This document shows, in pieces, positions 42,104-51,315 of a stretch of 64,000 nucleotides of DNA. The stretch's first letter is position 1. Each line of letters starts with the position of its first letter. The stretch spans positions 1 to 64,000 of the forward strand of contig NZ_BMPE01000016.1 of NCBI RefSeq assembly GCF_014647435.1, in the 5' to 3' direction. This stretch comes from Deinococcus radiotolerans (GTDB lineage Bacteria > Deinococcota > Deinococci > Deinococcales > Deinococcaceae). Below the pieces are notes generated by a model. It was not told the origin of the DNA. It saw nothing but the letters and a program-made list of their open reading frames with translations, and did no database searches. A program made the translations under genes and the position numbers.

Positions 42104-43126
42104 TTACTCGTCGTGCGGTTCAGGATCACGGGCCACCTCTTCCCCGTCCTCGGGGCTCTTGTGGAACGCCGCGCCCAGGGCATGCACCGCCGCGTGGATG
42201 AGGCGCGTGTTGATCACCTGCGCCGCGTGCATGCCTGCCGCCGCCGCCTGCACCACGTACTGCGGCGCGCCCGTCATGTCCCCAATGGCGAACACGCCCG
42301 GGAGGCTGGTTTCCTGATTGCCGTCCACGGTCACGCGGCCCTTCCCGTCCAGCGTGCAGCCCAGCGCGGCGGGCAGGTGGCTGCCGCCCTGCTGCTCGGG
42401 CGCGAGGAACACCGCGTCCACTTGAAGGGGCGGGGCACCCACGAACGACACGCACACCGGGGCGTCCTCCAGAGGGCCGCCACTCACGCGGCGCACCGGC
42501 TGCGTGCGGACGGTGACCCCTACCCGTTCCAGGTCGAGCGCCTGCTCGGGCGTCAGGCAAGGCTCGCCGTCGCACAGCAGGGTCACGCGGTCCGACCAGG
42601 CCCGCACCGTCAGAGCGAGGTGATGCGCCGACTGCCCCGACCCGTACACCGCCAGGGCGCGGCCCTCGTGCTCCCAGCCGTCGCAGTACGGGCAGTGAAA
42701 TACGCCCTGCCCCCAGCGTTCCCGCAGGCCCGGTACCGGCGGCAGGATGTCCCGCACGCCCGTCGCGAACACCAGCACGCGCGTGCGCTGCCACGCGTCC
42801 CCCACGCGCACGTCGAAACACTCGCCCACGCGGCGGACCTCACGCGCGTGATCCTCACGGACCGTCACGTCGTACGGTTCCAGATCCGCCAGGGCCGCCG
42901 CCTTCAGTTCCTGGGGGCTGATCCCGTCGCGGGTCAGGAGGCCGTGCCCCGCCGACACGCTCGCGTTACGGGGCGGCCCGCCGTCCAGCAGCAGCACCCG
43001 CCGCCGCGAGCGACCCAGCGTCAGCGCCGCACTCAGACCCGCCGGGCCCGCGCCCACGATCAGCACGTCCCACAGGCCCGGCACGACCTCCCCGGCATGC
43101 GGCGCCGGGACATCCACGGCGCTCAC
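42104..43126 (-). CDS. Thioredoxin-reductase-like flavoprotein
   Basis: 340 residues, two-dinucleotide-binding fold. FAD motif DVLIVGAGPAGLSAALTLGRSRRRVLLLDGG, redox-active CPYC in FHCPYCDGWEHEG, NAD(P) motif AVYGSGQSAHHLAL, and VFAIGDMTGAPQYVVQAAAAGMHAA at the FAD end. Family members reduce thioredoxin-like or peroxiredoxin partners. The GTG start overlaps the SDR stop by 4 bp (GTGA), so the two are co-translated. Confidence 0.9.
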   Translation of the reverse strand: MSAVDVPAPHAGEVVPGLWDVLIVGAGPAGLSAALTLGRSRRRVLLLDGGPPRNASVSAGHGLLTRDGISPQELKAAALADLEPYDVTVREDHAREVRRVGECFDVRVGDAWQRTRVLVFATGVRDILPPVPGLRERWGQGVFHCPYCDGWEHEGRALAVYGSGQSAHHLALTVRAWSDRVTLLCDGEPCLTPEQALDLERVGVTVRTQPVRRVSGGPLEDAPVCVSFVGAPPLQVDAVFLAPEQQGGSHLPAALGCTLDGKGRVTVDGNQETSLPGVFAIGDMTGAPQYVVQAAAAGMHAAQVINTRLIHAAVHALGAAFHKSPEDGEEVARDPEPHDE

Positions 43127-43809
43127 TGCGGGCCGGGGCGGACGCTCAGGTCCGGCAGCAGCGCGTCCCGGGGCGCGTTCAGCGCGAACGCGATCAGGGC
43201 CGCCACCGACTCCGGCTGCACGAACGCCTCCGGGGTGTACGGCGCGCCCTCCTGCGACCGCACCTTCTCCTGCATGGGCGTCGCTGTGCGGCCCGGGTAC
43301 ACGCTCGTGACCCGCACCCCATGCGCGGCCTCCTCCTCACGCAGCGCGTCCGCCAGGGCCTTCAGGGCGAACTTGCTTGCCGCGTAACTGCCCCAGCCCG
43401 CGTTCGCGCGCAGGCCCGCACCGCTGTTCACGAACACCACCGTGCCCCGCTCTGCGCGCACGCGCGGCAGCAGCAGGCGCGTCAGTTCCGCCGGGGCGAC
43501 CACGTTCACCGCCAGCGTGTGCGACCACACCGCGTGATCCTGCTCCACCACCGCGCCCAGCTCCACCACCCCGGCGTTGTGCACCACGTTCGACACGCGC
43601 CCCAGCCCCACCAGCGCCGCCTCGAAGGACTCGGGTCGGGTCAGGTCCAGCACCAGCGGCGTGCCCCCCACCTCCGCGCACAGGGCCTCCAGCGCCCCCA
43701 CGTTCCGGCCCGACAGGATCAGGTCATGCCCCGGCGCCAGCTCCCGCGCCAGCGCCGCCCCAATCCCACCCGCCGCACCCGTCACCACCGTCACCGGACG
43801 AACACTCAT
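43123..43809 (-). CDS. Short-chain dehydrogenase/reductase
   Basis: 228 residues. Classical SDR: VTVVTGAAGGIGAALA (cofactor loop), NAG in VVHNAGVVELGAVV, catalytic Ser in FVNSGAGLR and Tyr/Lys in YAASKFALKALADALREE. RNV after beta2 suggests NADP preference. Substrate unknown. TACCGT ends 6 nt before the ATG; first gene of a two-gene operon with the flavoprotein. Confidence 0.92.
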   Translation of the reverse strand: MSVRPVTVVTGAAGGIGAALARELAPGHDLILSGRNVGALEALCAEVGGTPLVLDLTRPESFEAALVGLGRVSNVVHNAGVVELGAVVEQDHAVWSHTLAVNVVAPAELTRLLLPRVRAERGTVVFVNSGAGLRANAGWGSYAASKFALKALADALREEEAAHGVRVTSVYPGRTATPMQEKVRSQEGAPYTPEAFVQPESVAALIAFALNAPRDALLPDLSVRPGPQ

Positions 43810-43877
43810 GGCCCGACGGTAGCAGGGCCGCAGGACGTGAGGTGGGGGTCGCAGGAAACGGTGAAGAGGCGCCGCCT

Positions 43878-44336
43878 CTATCCCAGCTGCGGGTACACCG
43901 TGGCGCGCTTGACGCGGCCGTACGCGAAGCTGGTGTCGATGGAGGCGATGCCGGGCACGGCGTGCAGTTCGCGCCGCACGAACGCCTCGTACGCCTTCAG
44001 GTCAGGGACGAGGACGCGCAGGAGGTAGTCGGCTTCGCCGGTCATGACGTAACAGTCGAGCACGGCGTCCATGCGGGCAATGGCGTCCTCGAACGCGCGG
44101 ATGCTGGCGGTCGTGTGCAGCTGGAGCCGCACCCGCACGAACGCCGTGACGGTCAGCCCGTACGCCTCCTCGTCCACCAGGGCGGTGTAGCCCTGGATGA
44201 CGCCGGAGTCCTCCAGCTGCCGCACGCGCCGCAGGCACGGCGACGGAGAAAGGTGCACCTGATCCGCGAGATCCTGGTTGCTGATCCGCCCGTTCGCCTG
44301 CAAAGCAGCGAGGATGCGGCGATCACGGTCGTCCAT
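43878..44336 (-). CDS. Lrp/AsnC family transcriptional regulator
   Basis: 152 residues. N-terminal helix-turn-helix (MDDRDRRILAALQANGRISNQDLADQVHLSPSPCLRRVRQLEDSGVIQGY) and a C-terminal RAM ligand-binding domain (VLDCYVMTGEADYLLRVLVPDLKAYEAFVRREL). Lrp-type regulators respond to amino acids. Start ATG 44336 with CACAAT 6 nt upstream. It is divergent from an amino-acid-type exporter and aminotransferase, with two matching candidate sites in between. Confidence 0.94.
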   Translation of the reverse strand: MDDRDRRILAALQANGRISNQDLADQVHLSPSPCLRRVRQLEDSGVIQGYTALVDEEAYGLTVTAFVRVRLQLHTTASIRAFEDAIARMDAVLDCYVMTGEADYLLRVLVPDLKAYEAFVRRELHAVPGIASIDTSFAYGRVKRATVYPQLG

Positions 44337-44347
44337 GGGCGGATTGT

Positions 44348-44402
44348 GGCAGATTCTGCCCCTGATCCAGCCCAGCACGGCAGGTTTTGGCAGCTTCTGA
44401 CC
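44348..44402. promoter_or_regulatory. Two Lrp-type sites in the divergent intergenic region
   Basis: Perfect 13-bp palindrome GGCAGATTCTGCC (44348-44360) and a near copy GGCAGCTTCTGACC (44389-44402), 41 bp apart, about four helical turns. The first overlaps the predicted lrp promoter. Confidence 0.65.
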
Positions 44403-44442
44403 ATTCCAGGGCGGCACCCGCCTGCGGCCTGAGGATGCAGGG

Positions 44443-45387
44443 GTGAGTCAACCGAACCCCACGTTCCTGCGGGCCGCCGGGCGCGCCCGGCCCGCCCCGG
44501 CCCTGCTCGGCTGGACCGCCCTGGCCGTCACGGTGCTCATCTGGGCGGCGTTCGCGCTGACCATCCGCGCCATCGGGCACTCGCCCCTGACGCCGGGTGA
44601 TGTGGCCCTGATCCGCTTCCTGATTCCCGCCGCGCTGCTGCTGCCGCTGCTGCCCTCGCGCCTGCCCGCGCTACGGCGCGTTCCCCCCCACGCGGCGCTG
44701 ATGATCACGGCCGGGGCGGGCCTGCCGTTCTTCCTGATCGCCGCCGCCGGGGGCGCCAGCACCTCCGCCGCGCACGTCAGCGCCCTGGTCGCGGGCACCA
44801 CCCCACTGTCCGTCGTACTGGTCGGCGCCCTGCTGTTCCGCGACCGCGTGACCACCGCGCAGTGGCCCGGACTGGGCCTGATCCTCCTCGGCGTTGTCCT
44901 GCTGGTCGCCGGGCTGGGCACGGTCGGCGCCTCTCCCCTCACCGGGATCGCGCTGCTGCTGAGCGCCAGCCTGCTGTGGGGCGGGTACACCCTCGGCATG
45001 CGCCGCGCCGGACTCGATCCCCTCGCGGTCGCCATGCTCGTCACGTACCCCTCGCTGCTGCTGCTGACACCGCTGCTGCTGACCGGTACGCTGCCCAGCC
45101 ACCTCATGCAGGTGCCCTGGCAGGGCCTGCTGCCCTTCATCGCCGTGCAGGGCATCGGGGTCGGCGTCGTCGCGTCCCTGACCTACCCCTACGCGCTGAA
45201 ACACCTGGGCACGCTGCGCTGCGCCACCGTCGGCGCCCTCGCCCCTGTCCTCGCCACCCTGCTCGCCCTGCCCCTGCTCGGCGAGCGGCCCAGCGTCGCG
45301 TCCGCTATCGGCGTCGCCATCGTTACCACCGGTGTTCTGGTCTTCAACCTCATGCCTAGCCGTAAAGGAGCTGCCCATGTTCAGTGA
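44443..45387 (+). CDS. EamA/DMT family transporter
   Basis: 314 residues with ten hydrophobic segments in two homologous EamA halves (residues about 25-155 and 165-305). Typical phrases: VLIWAAFALTIRAIG, PLTPGDVALIRFLIPAALLLPLL, and LGTLRCATVGALAPVLATLLALPLLGERPS in the second half. DMT exporters often expel amino acids or metabolites. GTG start at 44443. It overlaps the aminotransferase gene by 11 bp and is divergent from an Lrp regulator, which suggests amino-acid efflux. Confidence 0.88.
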   Translation: MSQPNPTFLRAAGRARPAPALLGWTALAVTVLIWAAFALTIRAIGHSPLTPGDVALIRFLIPAALLLPLLPSRLPALRRVPPHAALMITAGAGLPFFLIAAAGGASTSAAHVSALVAGTTPLSVVLVGALLFRDRVTTAQWPGLGLILLGVVLLVAGLGTVGASPLTGIALLLSASLLWGGYTLGMRRAGLDPLAVAMLVTYPSLLLLTPLLLTGTLPSHLMQVPWQGLLPFIAVQGIGVGVVASLTYPYALKHLGTLRCATVGALAPVLATLLALPLLGERPSVASAIGVAIVTTGVLVFNLMPSRKGAAHVQ

Positions 45388-46573
45388 CCTGCGCCCCCTC
45401 CCCCTCGACCCCCTCTGGGCTCTGCAGAACGCCCACCGCGACGACCCCCGCCCCCACAAACTCAACCTCGGCATCGGCATCTACCGCGACGCGCACGGCC
45501 ACACGCCCGTCTTGAACGCCGTCCAGCACGCCGAACGAGCCCTCGCCGACGCGGCCCCCAGCAAGGTCTACCGGCCCCTGAGCGGCAACGCCGACCTCAA
45601 CGCCGCCATGACCCGCCTGCTCCTCGGCAACCACACCCCCACGCTGGAGCGCGCCGTCACCGTGCAGACCGTCGGCGGCACCGGCGCCCTGCGCACCCTC
45701 GCCGACCTGATCGCCAGCGCGAACCCCGAAGCGACCATCTGGACGTCCAACCCCGGCTACGCCAACCACCACCCCCTCATGCGCGCCGCCGGACTCCTCA
45801 CCGCCGAATACCCCTGGCAGGACGACGGCACCGGCCAAACCGACCTCCAGCCGATCCTGGGCGCCCTCGGGCACGCGCAGCCCGGCGACATCCTCCTCGT
45901 GCAGGGCTGCTGCCACAACCCCACCGGCATCGACCTCAGCCAGGAAAGCTGGCACGCCCTCGCCAGGTACTGCCACGAGCACGGCCTCATCCCCCTGATC
46001 GACATGGCCTACCAAGGCCTCGGTCAAGGCCTCACCGAGGACGCCCAGGGCCTGCGCATCATGACCCGGCACCTCGGCACCGTCCTCATCGCCGCCAGCT
46101 GCTCCAAAAACATGGGCCTCTACTGCGAACGCACCGGGACCGCCACCGTCCTCACCCCCCACCCCGCCGAGCTGCCCGACGTCCTCAGTGTCCTTGAAGG
46201 CATCGCCCGCCGCACCTACTCCATGCCCCCCGAACACGGCGCCGCCATCGCCACCAACCTCCTCAACAACCCCGCACCCTGGCACCACGAACTCACCGCC
46301 ATGCGCGACCGCATCCGCACCGTCCGCGCCGCGCTCGGCGCCGCCCTGCGCGCCGCAAACGCACCCCAGGACCTCCTCAGCATCGAGCAGCACCAGGGCA
46401 TGTTCAGCCTCCTGCCCCTCACGCCAGACCAGATGGACACCCTCCAACGCGACCACGCCATCTACGGTACGCGCGAAGGCCGCATCAACATCGCCGGGAT
46501 TCCCGACGACGCGATCACGCGACTTGCACAGGCGCTGGTCGCGGTGTACGGGCGAGAGGTTGTCGCGCAGTAA
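45377..46573 (+). CDS. Aspartate/aromatic-type class I aminotransferase
   Basis: 398 residues of the AspC/TyrB (subgroup I-alpha) type. Visible: LPLDPLWALQNAHRDDPRPHKLNLGIGIYRDAHGHTPVL at the N-terminus, GGTGALRTLADL, CCHNPTGIDLSQESW, DMAYQGLGQG, PLP lysine in SCSKNMGLYCERTG and GRINIAGI near the end. It transfers amino groups between aspartate or aromatic amino acids and 2-oxoglutarate. AAGGAG lies before the ATG, which is inside the upstream gene. Probably Lrp-regulated. Confidence 0.92.
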   Translation: MFSDLRPLPLDPLWALQNAHRDDPRPHKLNLGIGIYRDAHGHTPVLNAVQHAERALADAAPSKVYRPLSGNADLNAAMTRLLLGNHTPTLERAVTVQTVGGTGALRTLADLIASANPEATIWTSNPGYANHHPLMRAAGLLTAEYPWQDDGTGQTDLQPILGALGHAQPGDILLVQGCCHNPTGIDLSQESWHALARYCHEHGLIPLIDMAYQGLGQGLTEDAQGLRIMTRHLGTVLIAASCSKNMGLYCERTGTATVLTPHPAELPDVLSVLEGIARRTYSMPPEHGAAIATNLLNNPAPWHHELTAMRDRIRTVRAALGAALRAANAPQDLLSIEQHQGMFSLLPLTPDQMDTLQRDHAIYGTREGRINIAGIPDDAITRLAQALVAVYGREVVAQ

Positions 46574-46602
46574 CAGGTAGAAGGTCTGCGCCTGCGGCGG
46601 GC

Positions 46603-46642
<40 letters not shown>

Positions 46643-47063
46643 GGCTTACGTTGCACTGGGCAGGTATTTCGCTGAGGTGGTCAGCGGGCATGCGGCGGGG
46701 ACGGCCACAGATGGGGCTGCATGCCTCCGATTACGCCGCGTTCGCCCCGCGCGCCCCGCGCGCTGCGCGCACGACGGGCTCGGCTGCTCCGACGCTGGGT
46801 TGGCCCCACAACCTGGTGCGTGCGGGAAGGTTCTACTTTTTCTTGCTTTCGCACCAGCCGTCTTTTCAAAGTCGATCAGCGGCGCTAAACGTTCCGCGCA
46901 TCACCTGACCGCAGACGGCCACCGGCCGTCGTGCGCGCAGCGCGCGGGCCTGCGAGGGGAGCGGAGGATGGCGTCGAAGCCGGACACGTCACCGCCCAAC
47001 ACACCTACGCCCCGCCAGTAAAAACTCTTGCCCAGTGCCAACGTCAGCTCCCCCTGCCCCTCT

Positions 47064-47087
47064 GGGGTAGGGGGTTGGGGGGTGGGG
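47064..47087 (+). other. G-quadruplex motif, right arm (plus strand)
   Basis: GGGG-TA-GGGGG-TT-GGGGGG-T-GGGG; mirror partner of the left-arm motif. Confidence 0.8.
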
Positions 47088-47147
47088 CAGCCCGCCGCCA
47101 GGCGCCCCCTTACCGAGCCTTGAAGCCGTCCGCCGCGAGCCGCACAC

Positions 47148-48977
47148 CTACCGCCCCGCCAGCCCGGCGTAGTACGCGATCACTCCGTCCGCGATGGCTT
47201 GCGCGATGCGCCGTTGCCCGGCTGGGCTGTTGAGGATGCGGAGGTTGCCGGGGTCGGTGAGGTAGGCAGTTTCGATGAGGAGGCTGGGTTGGGTGGTGGG
47301 GCGGGTGAGGGCGAGGTCCGCGTCGGGTTTGAGGCCAGTGCCGGGGCCGAGGTCGGGGAGTTGGGTGCGGATGGCGGTGAGGATGGCCTGCGCGGGTCCT
47401 TTGGCTTGTTGGTGGGTGTAGTAGATCTCGGGGCCGCGGGTGCCGCGGGGGTCGCGGCCGTCGGGGAGGGCGTTGGCGTGGATACTGATGAGGAGGTCGC
47501 TGCCGCTCTGCTCGGCGATGAGGCCGCGGTCGTAGAGGCCGAGGGTGGTGTCGGTGTTGCGGGTGAGGGTGATGGTGGCGCCCTGGGCTTCGAGGAGCTG
47601 GGCGGTGAGGAGGGTGATGGGGAGGGTGAGGTTTTTTTCGGGGGTGCCGAGGCTGCCGGCGCCGCCGTTCTGGGTGCCGCCGTGGCCGGCGTCGAGGGTG
47701 ATGGTTCGGCCCTGGAGGGGTCTTGTGGGGTTGAGTGTGGGGGGGTGGCGGGTGGTGAGGGTGAGGCCGTCACGGTCGTGGTCGGCGGTGAAGCCCCAGA
47801 GGGGGTGGGTGAGGGTGAGGTCGAGCTGGGTGACGCCGGGGGTGGGGGTACTCAGGTCAAGGCGGGTGAGGCGGGGGTCGTTCTGCTCGGGTGGGGTGAG
47901 GGGTTGGGTGGGGGTGGCGTAGAGGGTGAGGCGCAGGGTGCGCTCGCCGGTCTGGGTGAGTGTGAAGGGGGGCTGGGCGGCCCCGAGGGGCAGGTGGAGG
48001 GTCAGCTGGTCGGGGTTGCCGTCCACGGTGATGGGCCCGCCGTCGGGGGCGGGTGGGGGCGTGAAGCCTGATGGCGTGGTCTGATTGGCGGTGATGAGGG
48101 CGCTGGTGCCGGGGGCGAGGCGGACGCGCAGGTCGTTGCCGACGCGGCCGACGGCGCGGTACGTGGTGCCGTCGCGGGGGTAGAGCAGGGGCGCGCCCTG
48201 GGTGGTGGTGAGGCGGGTGCTGCTGGCGTTCAGGCCGGGGCCGGGAACGGTGCCGGGTGGGGTGGTGATGGTGCGGGCGGTGCCGGGGGTGCTGGTGACG
48301 CGGCCCTGGGCGGTGGCGGTGGTGGTGCGGCCGTCGCGTCCGGTGAGGGTGACGGTGATGGGGGCGCTGCTGAGGCGGGCGGTGGGGGGCACGTCGAGGG
48401 CGCCGGTGTACGTGCCGGCGGGGCCTTCGCGTAGGGGTTGGGCGGGCAGTGCGGTGATGCGGGCGCTGGCGCGTGCGCCGGGGCTGCCCTGGAATCGGAC
48501 GGGAATCTGCCGTTCCTGGGGGGTGTCGCCAGCCGCGTCCCACAGTTCGGTGGGCTGGGTGGGGGCGAGGCTGTCGCGGTTGATGGTGGTGGGCGTGGCG
48601 GGCAGGGCGCGGGGGACGGTGCGGGTGACGCGCAGGATGCGGGTGGCGCTGCGGGCGGGCTGGCCGGGGCGGGCGGGGGTGCGGGCGATCAGGCGCAGGT
48701 CGTTCACGCCGGGCTTGAGCGGAAACCAGCTGATGTACAGCCCATCGGGGCCGGTAGGGACGGGGGTGCCACTGACGGTGAGGGTCGCGCCGGGCGTAAC
48801 CATGCCTTCCAGGATCACGTGGTCGAAGGCCACGCGGTAGTCGGCGGGCGGGTAGGCGACCAGGATGTTCGGGGTGCCGGGGGCGCTGGGGGTGGCGGCG
48901 GGGGCGGCGCCGAGGGTCAGCAGAGCGGCGCTGAGGAGCGAGACCGGCAGCGCGGTGGGCAGGGCGGGGCGGCGCAT
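47148..48977 (-). CDS. N-acetylmuramoyl-L-alanine amidase
   Basis: 609 residues. Signal peptide, a long Thr/Pro-rich beta region (about 35-400) with AMIN- or Ig-like modules, and a C-terminal Amidase_3 catalytic domain (about 425-609). The zinc ligands and catalytic Glu are in ITLDAGHGGTQNG, PEKNLTLPI, LISIHANALPDG and LLIETAYLTDPGN. It cleaves the amide bond between MurNAc and the stem peptide. Start ATG 48977 is preferred over a GTG 15 bp upstream. Base composition is unusually Pro/Thr-biased. The G-rich repeat lies just after its stop. Confidence 0.92.
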   Translation of the reverse strand: MRRPALPTALPVSLLSAALLTLGAAPAATPSAPGTPNILVAYPPADYRVAFDHVILEGMVTPGATLTVSGTPVPTGPDGLYISWFPLKPGVNDLRLIARTPARPGQPARSATRILRVTRTVPRALPATPTTINRDSLAPTQPTELWDAAGDTPQERQIPVRFQGSPGARASARITALPAQPLREGPAGTYTGALDVPPTARLSSAPITVTLTGRDGRTTTATAQGRVTSTPGTARTITTPPGTVPGPGLNASSTRLTTTQGAPLLYPRDGTTYRAVGRVGNDLRVRLAPGTSALITANQTTPSGFTPPPAPDGGPITVDGNPDQLTLHLPLGAAQPPFTLTQTGERTLRLTLYATPTQPLTPPEQNDPRLTRLDLSTPTPGVTQLDLTLTHPLWGFTADHDRDGLTLTTRHPPTLNPTRPLQGRTITLDAGHGGTQNGGAGSLGTPEKNLTLPITLLTAQLLEAQGATITLTRNTDTTLGLYDRGLIAEQSGSDLLISIHANALPDGRDPRGTRGPEIYYTHQQAKGPAQAILTAIRTQLPDLGPGTGLKPDADLALTRPTTQPSLLIETAYLTDPGNLRILNSPAGQRRIAQAIADGVIAYYAGLAGR

Positions 48978-49061
48978 GTCTGGGGATAGCACGCGCGCCG
49001 TGGGGGCGGGTGTGGAGGGTGCGCGGCGCGTGGTGGGCGTGCGGGCTTAAGCTGTGGGGAC

Positions 49062-50159
49062 ATGACAGGCCGGTTACTCCAGGCGTACGAGGACGGGTGC
49101 GAGACCTTTGAGGGCTTGCGGGACGCGGCGGTGGCGCACGTCACGCGGCTGATCGCCGGGGCGGGCCTGAACATTCATCACGTGACGGGCCGCGTGAAGA
49201 AACGCGCGAGTCTGGAGGACAAGCTGCGCCGCAAGCCGGGCCGGTACGGGTCGCTGGCGGACGTGACGGATCTGGTGGCGGTGCGCGTGATCACGTACTT
49301 CGAGTCGGACGTGAGTGTGGTGTCGCGCCTGCTGGAGGAGCATCACGCGATTGACTGGGAGAACTCGATTGACAAGAGCAAGATGCACGACCCGGACCGG
49401 TTCGGGTACATGGGCGTGCATTACGTGGTGCAGGTCACGCCGGACTCGCCGGACCTGTCGGGGTTTGCGGGCCTGAAGTTCGAGGTGCAGATCCGCTCGA
49501 TCCTCCAGCACGCGTGGGCGGAGATCGAGCATGACCTGGGGTACAAGAACCGCGAGGCGATTCCGCGGGAGGTGCAGCGCCGTTTCTACCGGCTGGCGGG
49601 GCTGCTGGAAATGGCGGACGAGGAATTCATGACGCTGCACCGCCTGTCGCAGCAGTACACGGCGACGCTGCCCACGCGGGTGCAGGAGGCGCCGGACGCG
49701 GTGTTCATTGACGCGCCCAGCATGAAGCACCTGCTGGACGTGCCGCCCGTGCGGGACCTGGATCAGCAGGTGGCGGGGGCGCTGAACGTGCTGCTCCTGA
49801 CGGACTGGCCGGACCCGGAGCGGCCGCAGCGGCTGGCGAGCCTGCTGCATTACGTGGGCGTGCACTCGGTGGGGGCGTTGCAGAAGGAGTTGCGGCGGCA
49901 TGAGGCGGAGGTGGTGCGCTTCGCGTCGCTGCTGCTGCCGCGCCTGCGTGAGGCGTGGACGCCGGCGGGCGGGGCGCGGCCGGGCACGAGCGTGGTGCAT
50001 TACGCGCTGCTGCGCGCGTGCGCGAATCCGCTGCTGGACCCGCATGAGATTGTCAGCATGCTGGACATGCGCGGCGTCCTGAGTGGTGAGCAGCTGGTGG
50101 CGGCGGTGCGGGAGGCGTACACGCAGGCGACGTCCGGCACGGACCGGCAGGTGGGCTGA
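49062..50159 (+). CDS. RelA/SpoT-domain protein (small alarmone synthetase-like)
   Basis: 365 residues. The N-terminal 190 residues form a RelA/SpoT nucleotidyltransferase: [74 protein letters not shown]. No HD hydrolase or TGS domain precedes or follows, so it is a small (p)ppGpp synthetase class protein. The C-terminal 170 residues are helical and unrecognised. TAAGCT lies 8 nt before the ATG. A stress-signalling role is likely from the family. Confidence 0.9.
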   Translation: MTGRLLQAYEDGCETFEGLRDAAVAHVTRLIAGAGLNIHHVTGRVKKRASLEDKLRRKPGRYGSLADVTDLVAVRVITYFESDVSVVSRLLEEHHAIDWENSIDKSKMHDPDRFGYMGVHYVVQVTPDSPDLSGFAGLKFEVQIRSILQHAWAEIEHDLGYKNREAIPREVQRRFYRLAGLLEMADEEFMTLHRLSQQYTATLPTRVQEAPDAVFIDAPSMKHLLDVPPVRDLDQQVAGALNVLLLTDWPDPERPQRLASLLHYVGVHSVGALQKELRRHEAEVVRFASLLLPRLREAWTPAGGARPGTSVVHYALLRACANPLLDPHEIVSMLDMRGVLSGEQLVAAVREAYTQATSGTDRQVG

Positions 50160-50259
50160 CATTCGCCTGACGGGACCCGCGCACCCTGACCTTGACGGGA
50201 TCACCAGCGTGGAGGCCGTCCTGGCCGACCCCAAGGGCGTATCCCGTCAGGGAGTGGCC

Positions 50260-51057
50260 ATGAATGAAGCCCGCATGGACGGTCAGCCCAGCGTCAACCC
50301 GAACCTCCCGGCCCTGCCCCAGCTGTGGGATGACCTGCGCACGTACGCCCTGCCGGACGGACTGCTGACCCGCCTGGGCCGCGAGCAGCGCTGGACGCCC
50401 GCCTTCACGCAGCGCGCCGCGCAGGAGTACCGCCGCTTCCTGCTGCTGTCCACGCTGGGCGCGCCGGTCACGCCCTCGGCGGTGGTGGATGAGGTCTGGC
50501 ACCTGCACCTGCTGTTCACCCGCGATTACTGGGCGTGCCTGACGCCTCTGCTGCCCGCGCCGCTGCACCACGAGCCGGGCAGTGGACAGCCGGGTGAGGG
50601 GGGCCGGTTCCGCGCGCAGTACGAGGCGACGCTGGACGCCTACGCGCGCACGTTCGGGGAGCGCCCGCCGGCGGACATCTGGCCAGACCCGCGGCGCACG
50701 CCGCGCCGCCACAGGCACGTGCAGGGCAGCGCGCGCCGTTCGGGCCTGTGGCTGGCGTTGGGGGCCGCGCTGATCGCGGGCCTGACGTTCGCCTGGAGTC
50801 ATTACGCGCTGCTGGTGGCCTTCGTGGTGGGGCTGACGGTGCTGTTCGTCAGCTGGCTGTCCGGGTTGCCCAGCCGTCCGGCGCGGCGCGGTGAGGGCAC
50901 CTCGGACGGGTGGTTCCCGCTGTACGTCTCCTCGGAGTCCACCTCGGGCACGTCCGGCAGTTGTGACCCTGCGGGCTCGTCCGGCAGTGACAGCAGCTGC
51001 TCGGACGGGGGCGGCAGCAGCTGCGGGTCGAGCTGCGGCGGCGGGTGCAGCAGCTGA
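50260..51057 (+). CDS. Membrane protein with Ser/Gly/Cys-rich tail (TIGR04222-like)
   Basis: 265 residues. N-terminal cytoplasmic helical domain with VVDEVWHLHLLFTRDYW, a DxxWHxHLL pattern of glycine-rich-domain-like proteins. It is followed by two membrane segments (about 165-185 and 186-206) and a low-complexity tail of about 35 residues with Ser, Gly and seven Cys ending GGGCSS. The overall plan resembles TIGR04222 proteins, function unknown. Start ATG 50260 behind GGGAG. Confidence 0.75.
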   Translation: MNEARMDGQPSVNPNLPALPQLWDDLRTYALPDGLLTRLGREQRWTPAFTQRAAQEYRRFLLLSTLGAPVTPSAVVDEVWHLHLLFTRDYWACLTPLLPAPLHHEPGSGQPGEGGRFRAQYEATLDAYARTFGERPPADIWPDPRRTPRRHRHVQGSARRSGLWLALGAALIAGLTFAWSHYALLVAFVVGLTVLFVSWLSGLPSRPARRGEGTSDGWFPLYVSSESTSGTSGSCDPAGSSGSDSSCSDGGGSSCGSSCGGGCSS

Positions 51058-51132
51058 GCGTGTCCGCTGGGGCGCGGGGGCCTCGGCCAGTCGGCGGATG
51101 CCGCGCGGGGCCGCTCCCGGGTACGGTGGCGT

Positions 51133-51315
51133 ATGCGAGTCGAGATTCCCGGTCTGCACACAGGGCCCACGGACACGGACCTGGCTCGGCTGTCCCGCCA
51201 CGAGCTGGTCGTGCAGCACGGGGCCGCGGAGGATGAGTTGAGCGCAGCGCGGCTGGGCCTGACGGCCGAGCAGTTCCGGGCGTTTCAGGCGTCCCTCGCG
51301 GCCCTGCGGCGTTAG
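51133..51315 (+). CDS. Small hypothetical protein, 60 aa
   Basis: MRVEIPGLHTGPTDTDLARLS, ending in an amphipathic helix AEQFRAFQASLAALRR. TACGGT (51122-51127) lies 5 nt before the ATG, matching the leaderless pattern. Its end overlaps the tilS-tadA stop by 4 bp on the opposite strand. Real gene likely but not certain; family unknown. Confidence 0.6.
   Translation: MRVEIPGLHTGPTDTDLARLSRHELVVQHGAAEDELSAARLGLTAEQFRAFQASLAALRR

Noticed and set aside
46651..46908. 85-codon frame inside the palindromic element
   Set aside because: No Shine-Dalgarno, atypical composition, explained by the repeat; no recognisable domain.
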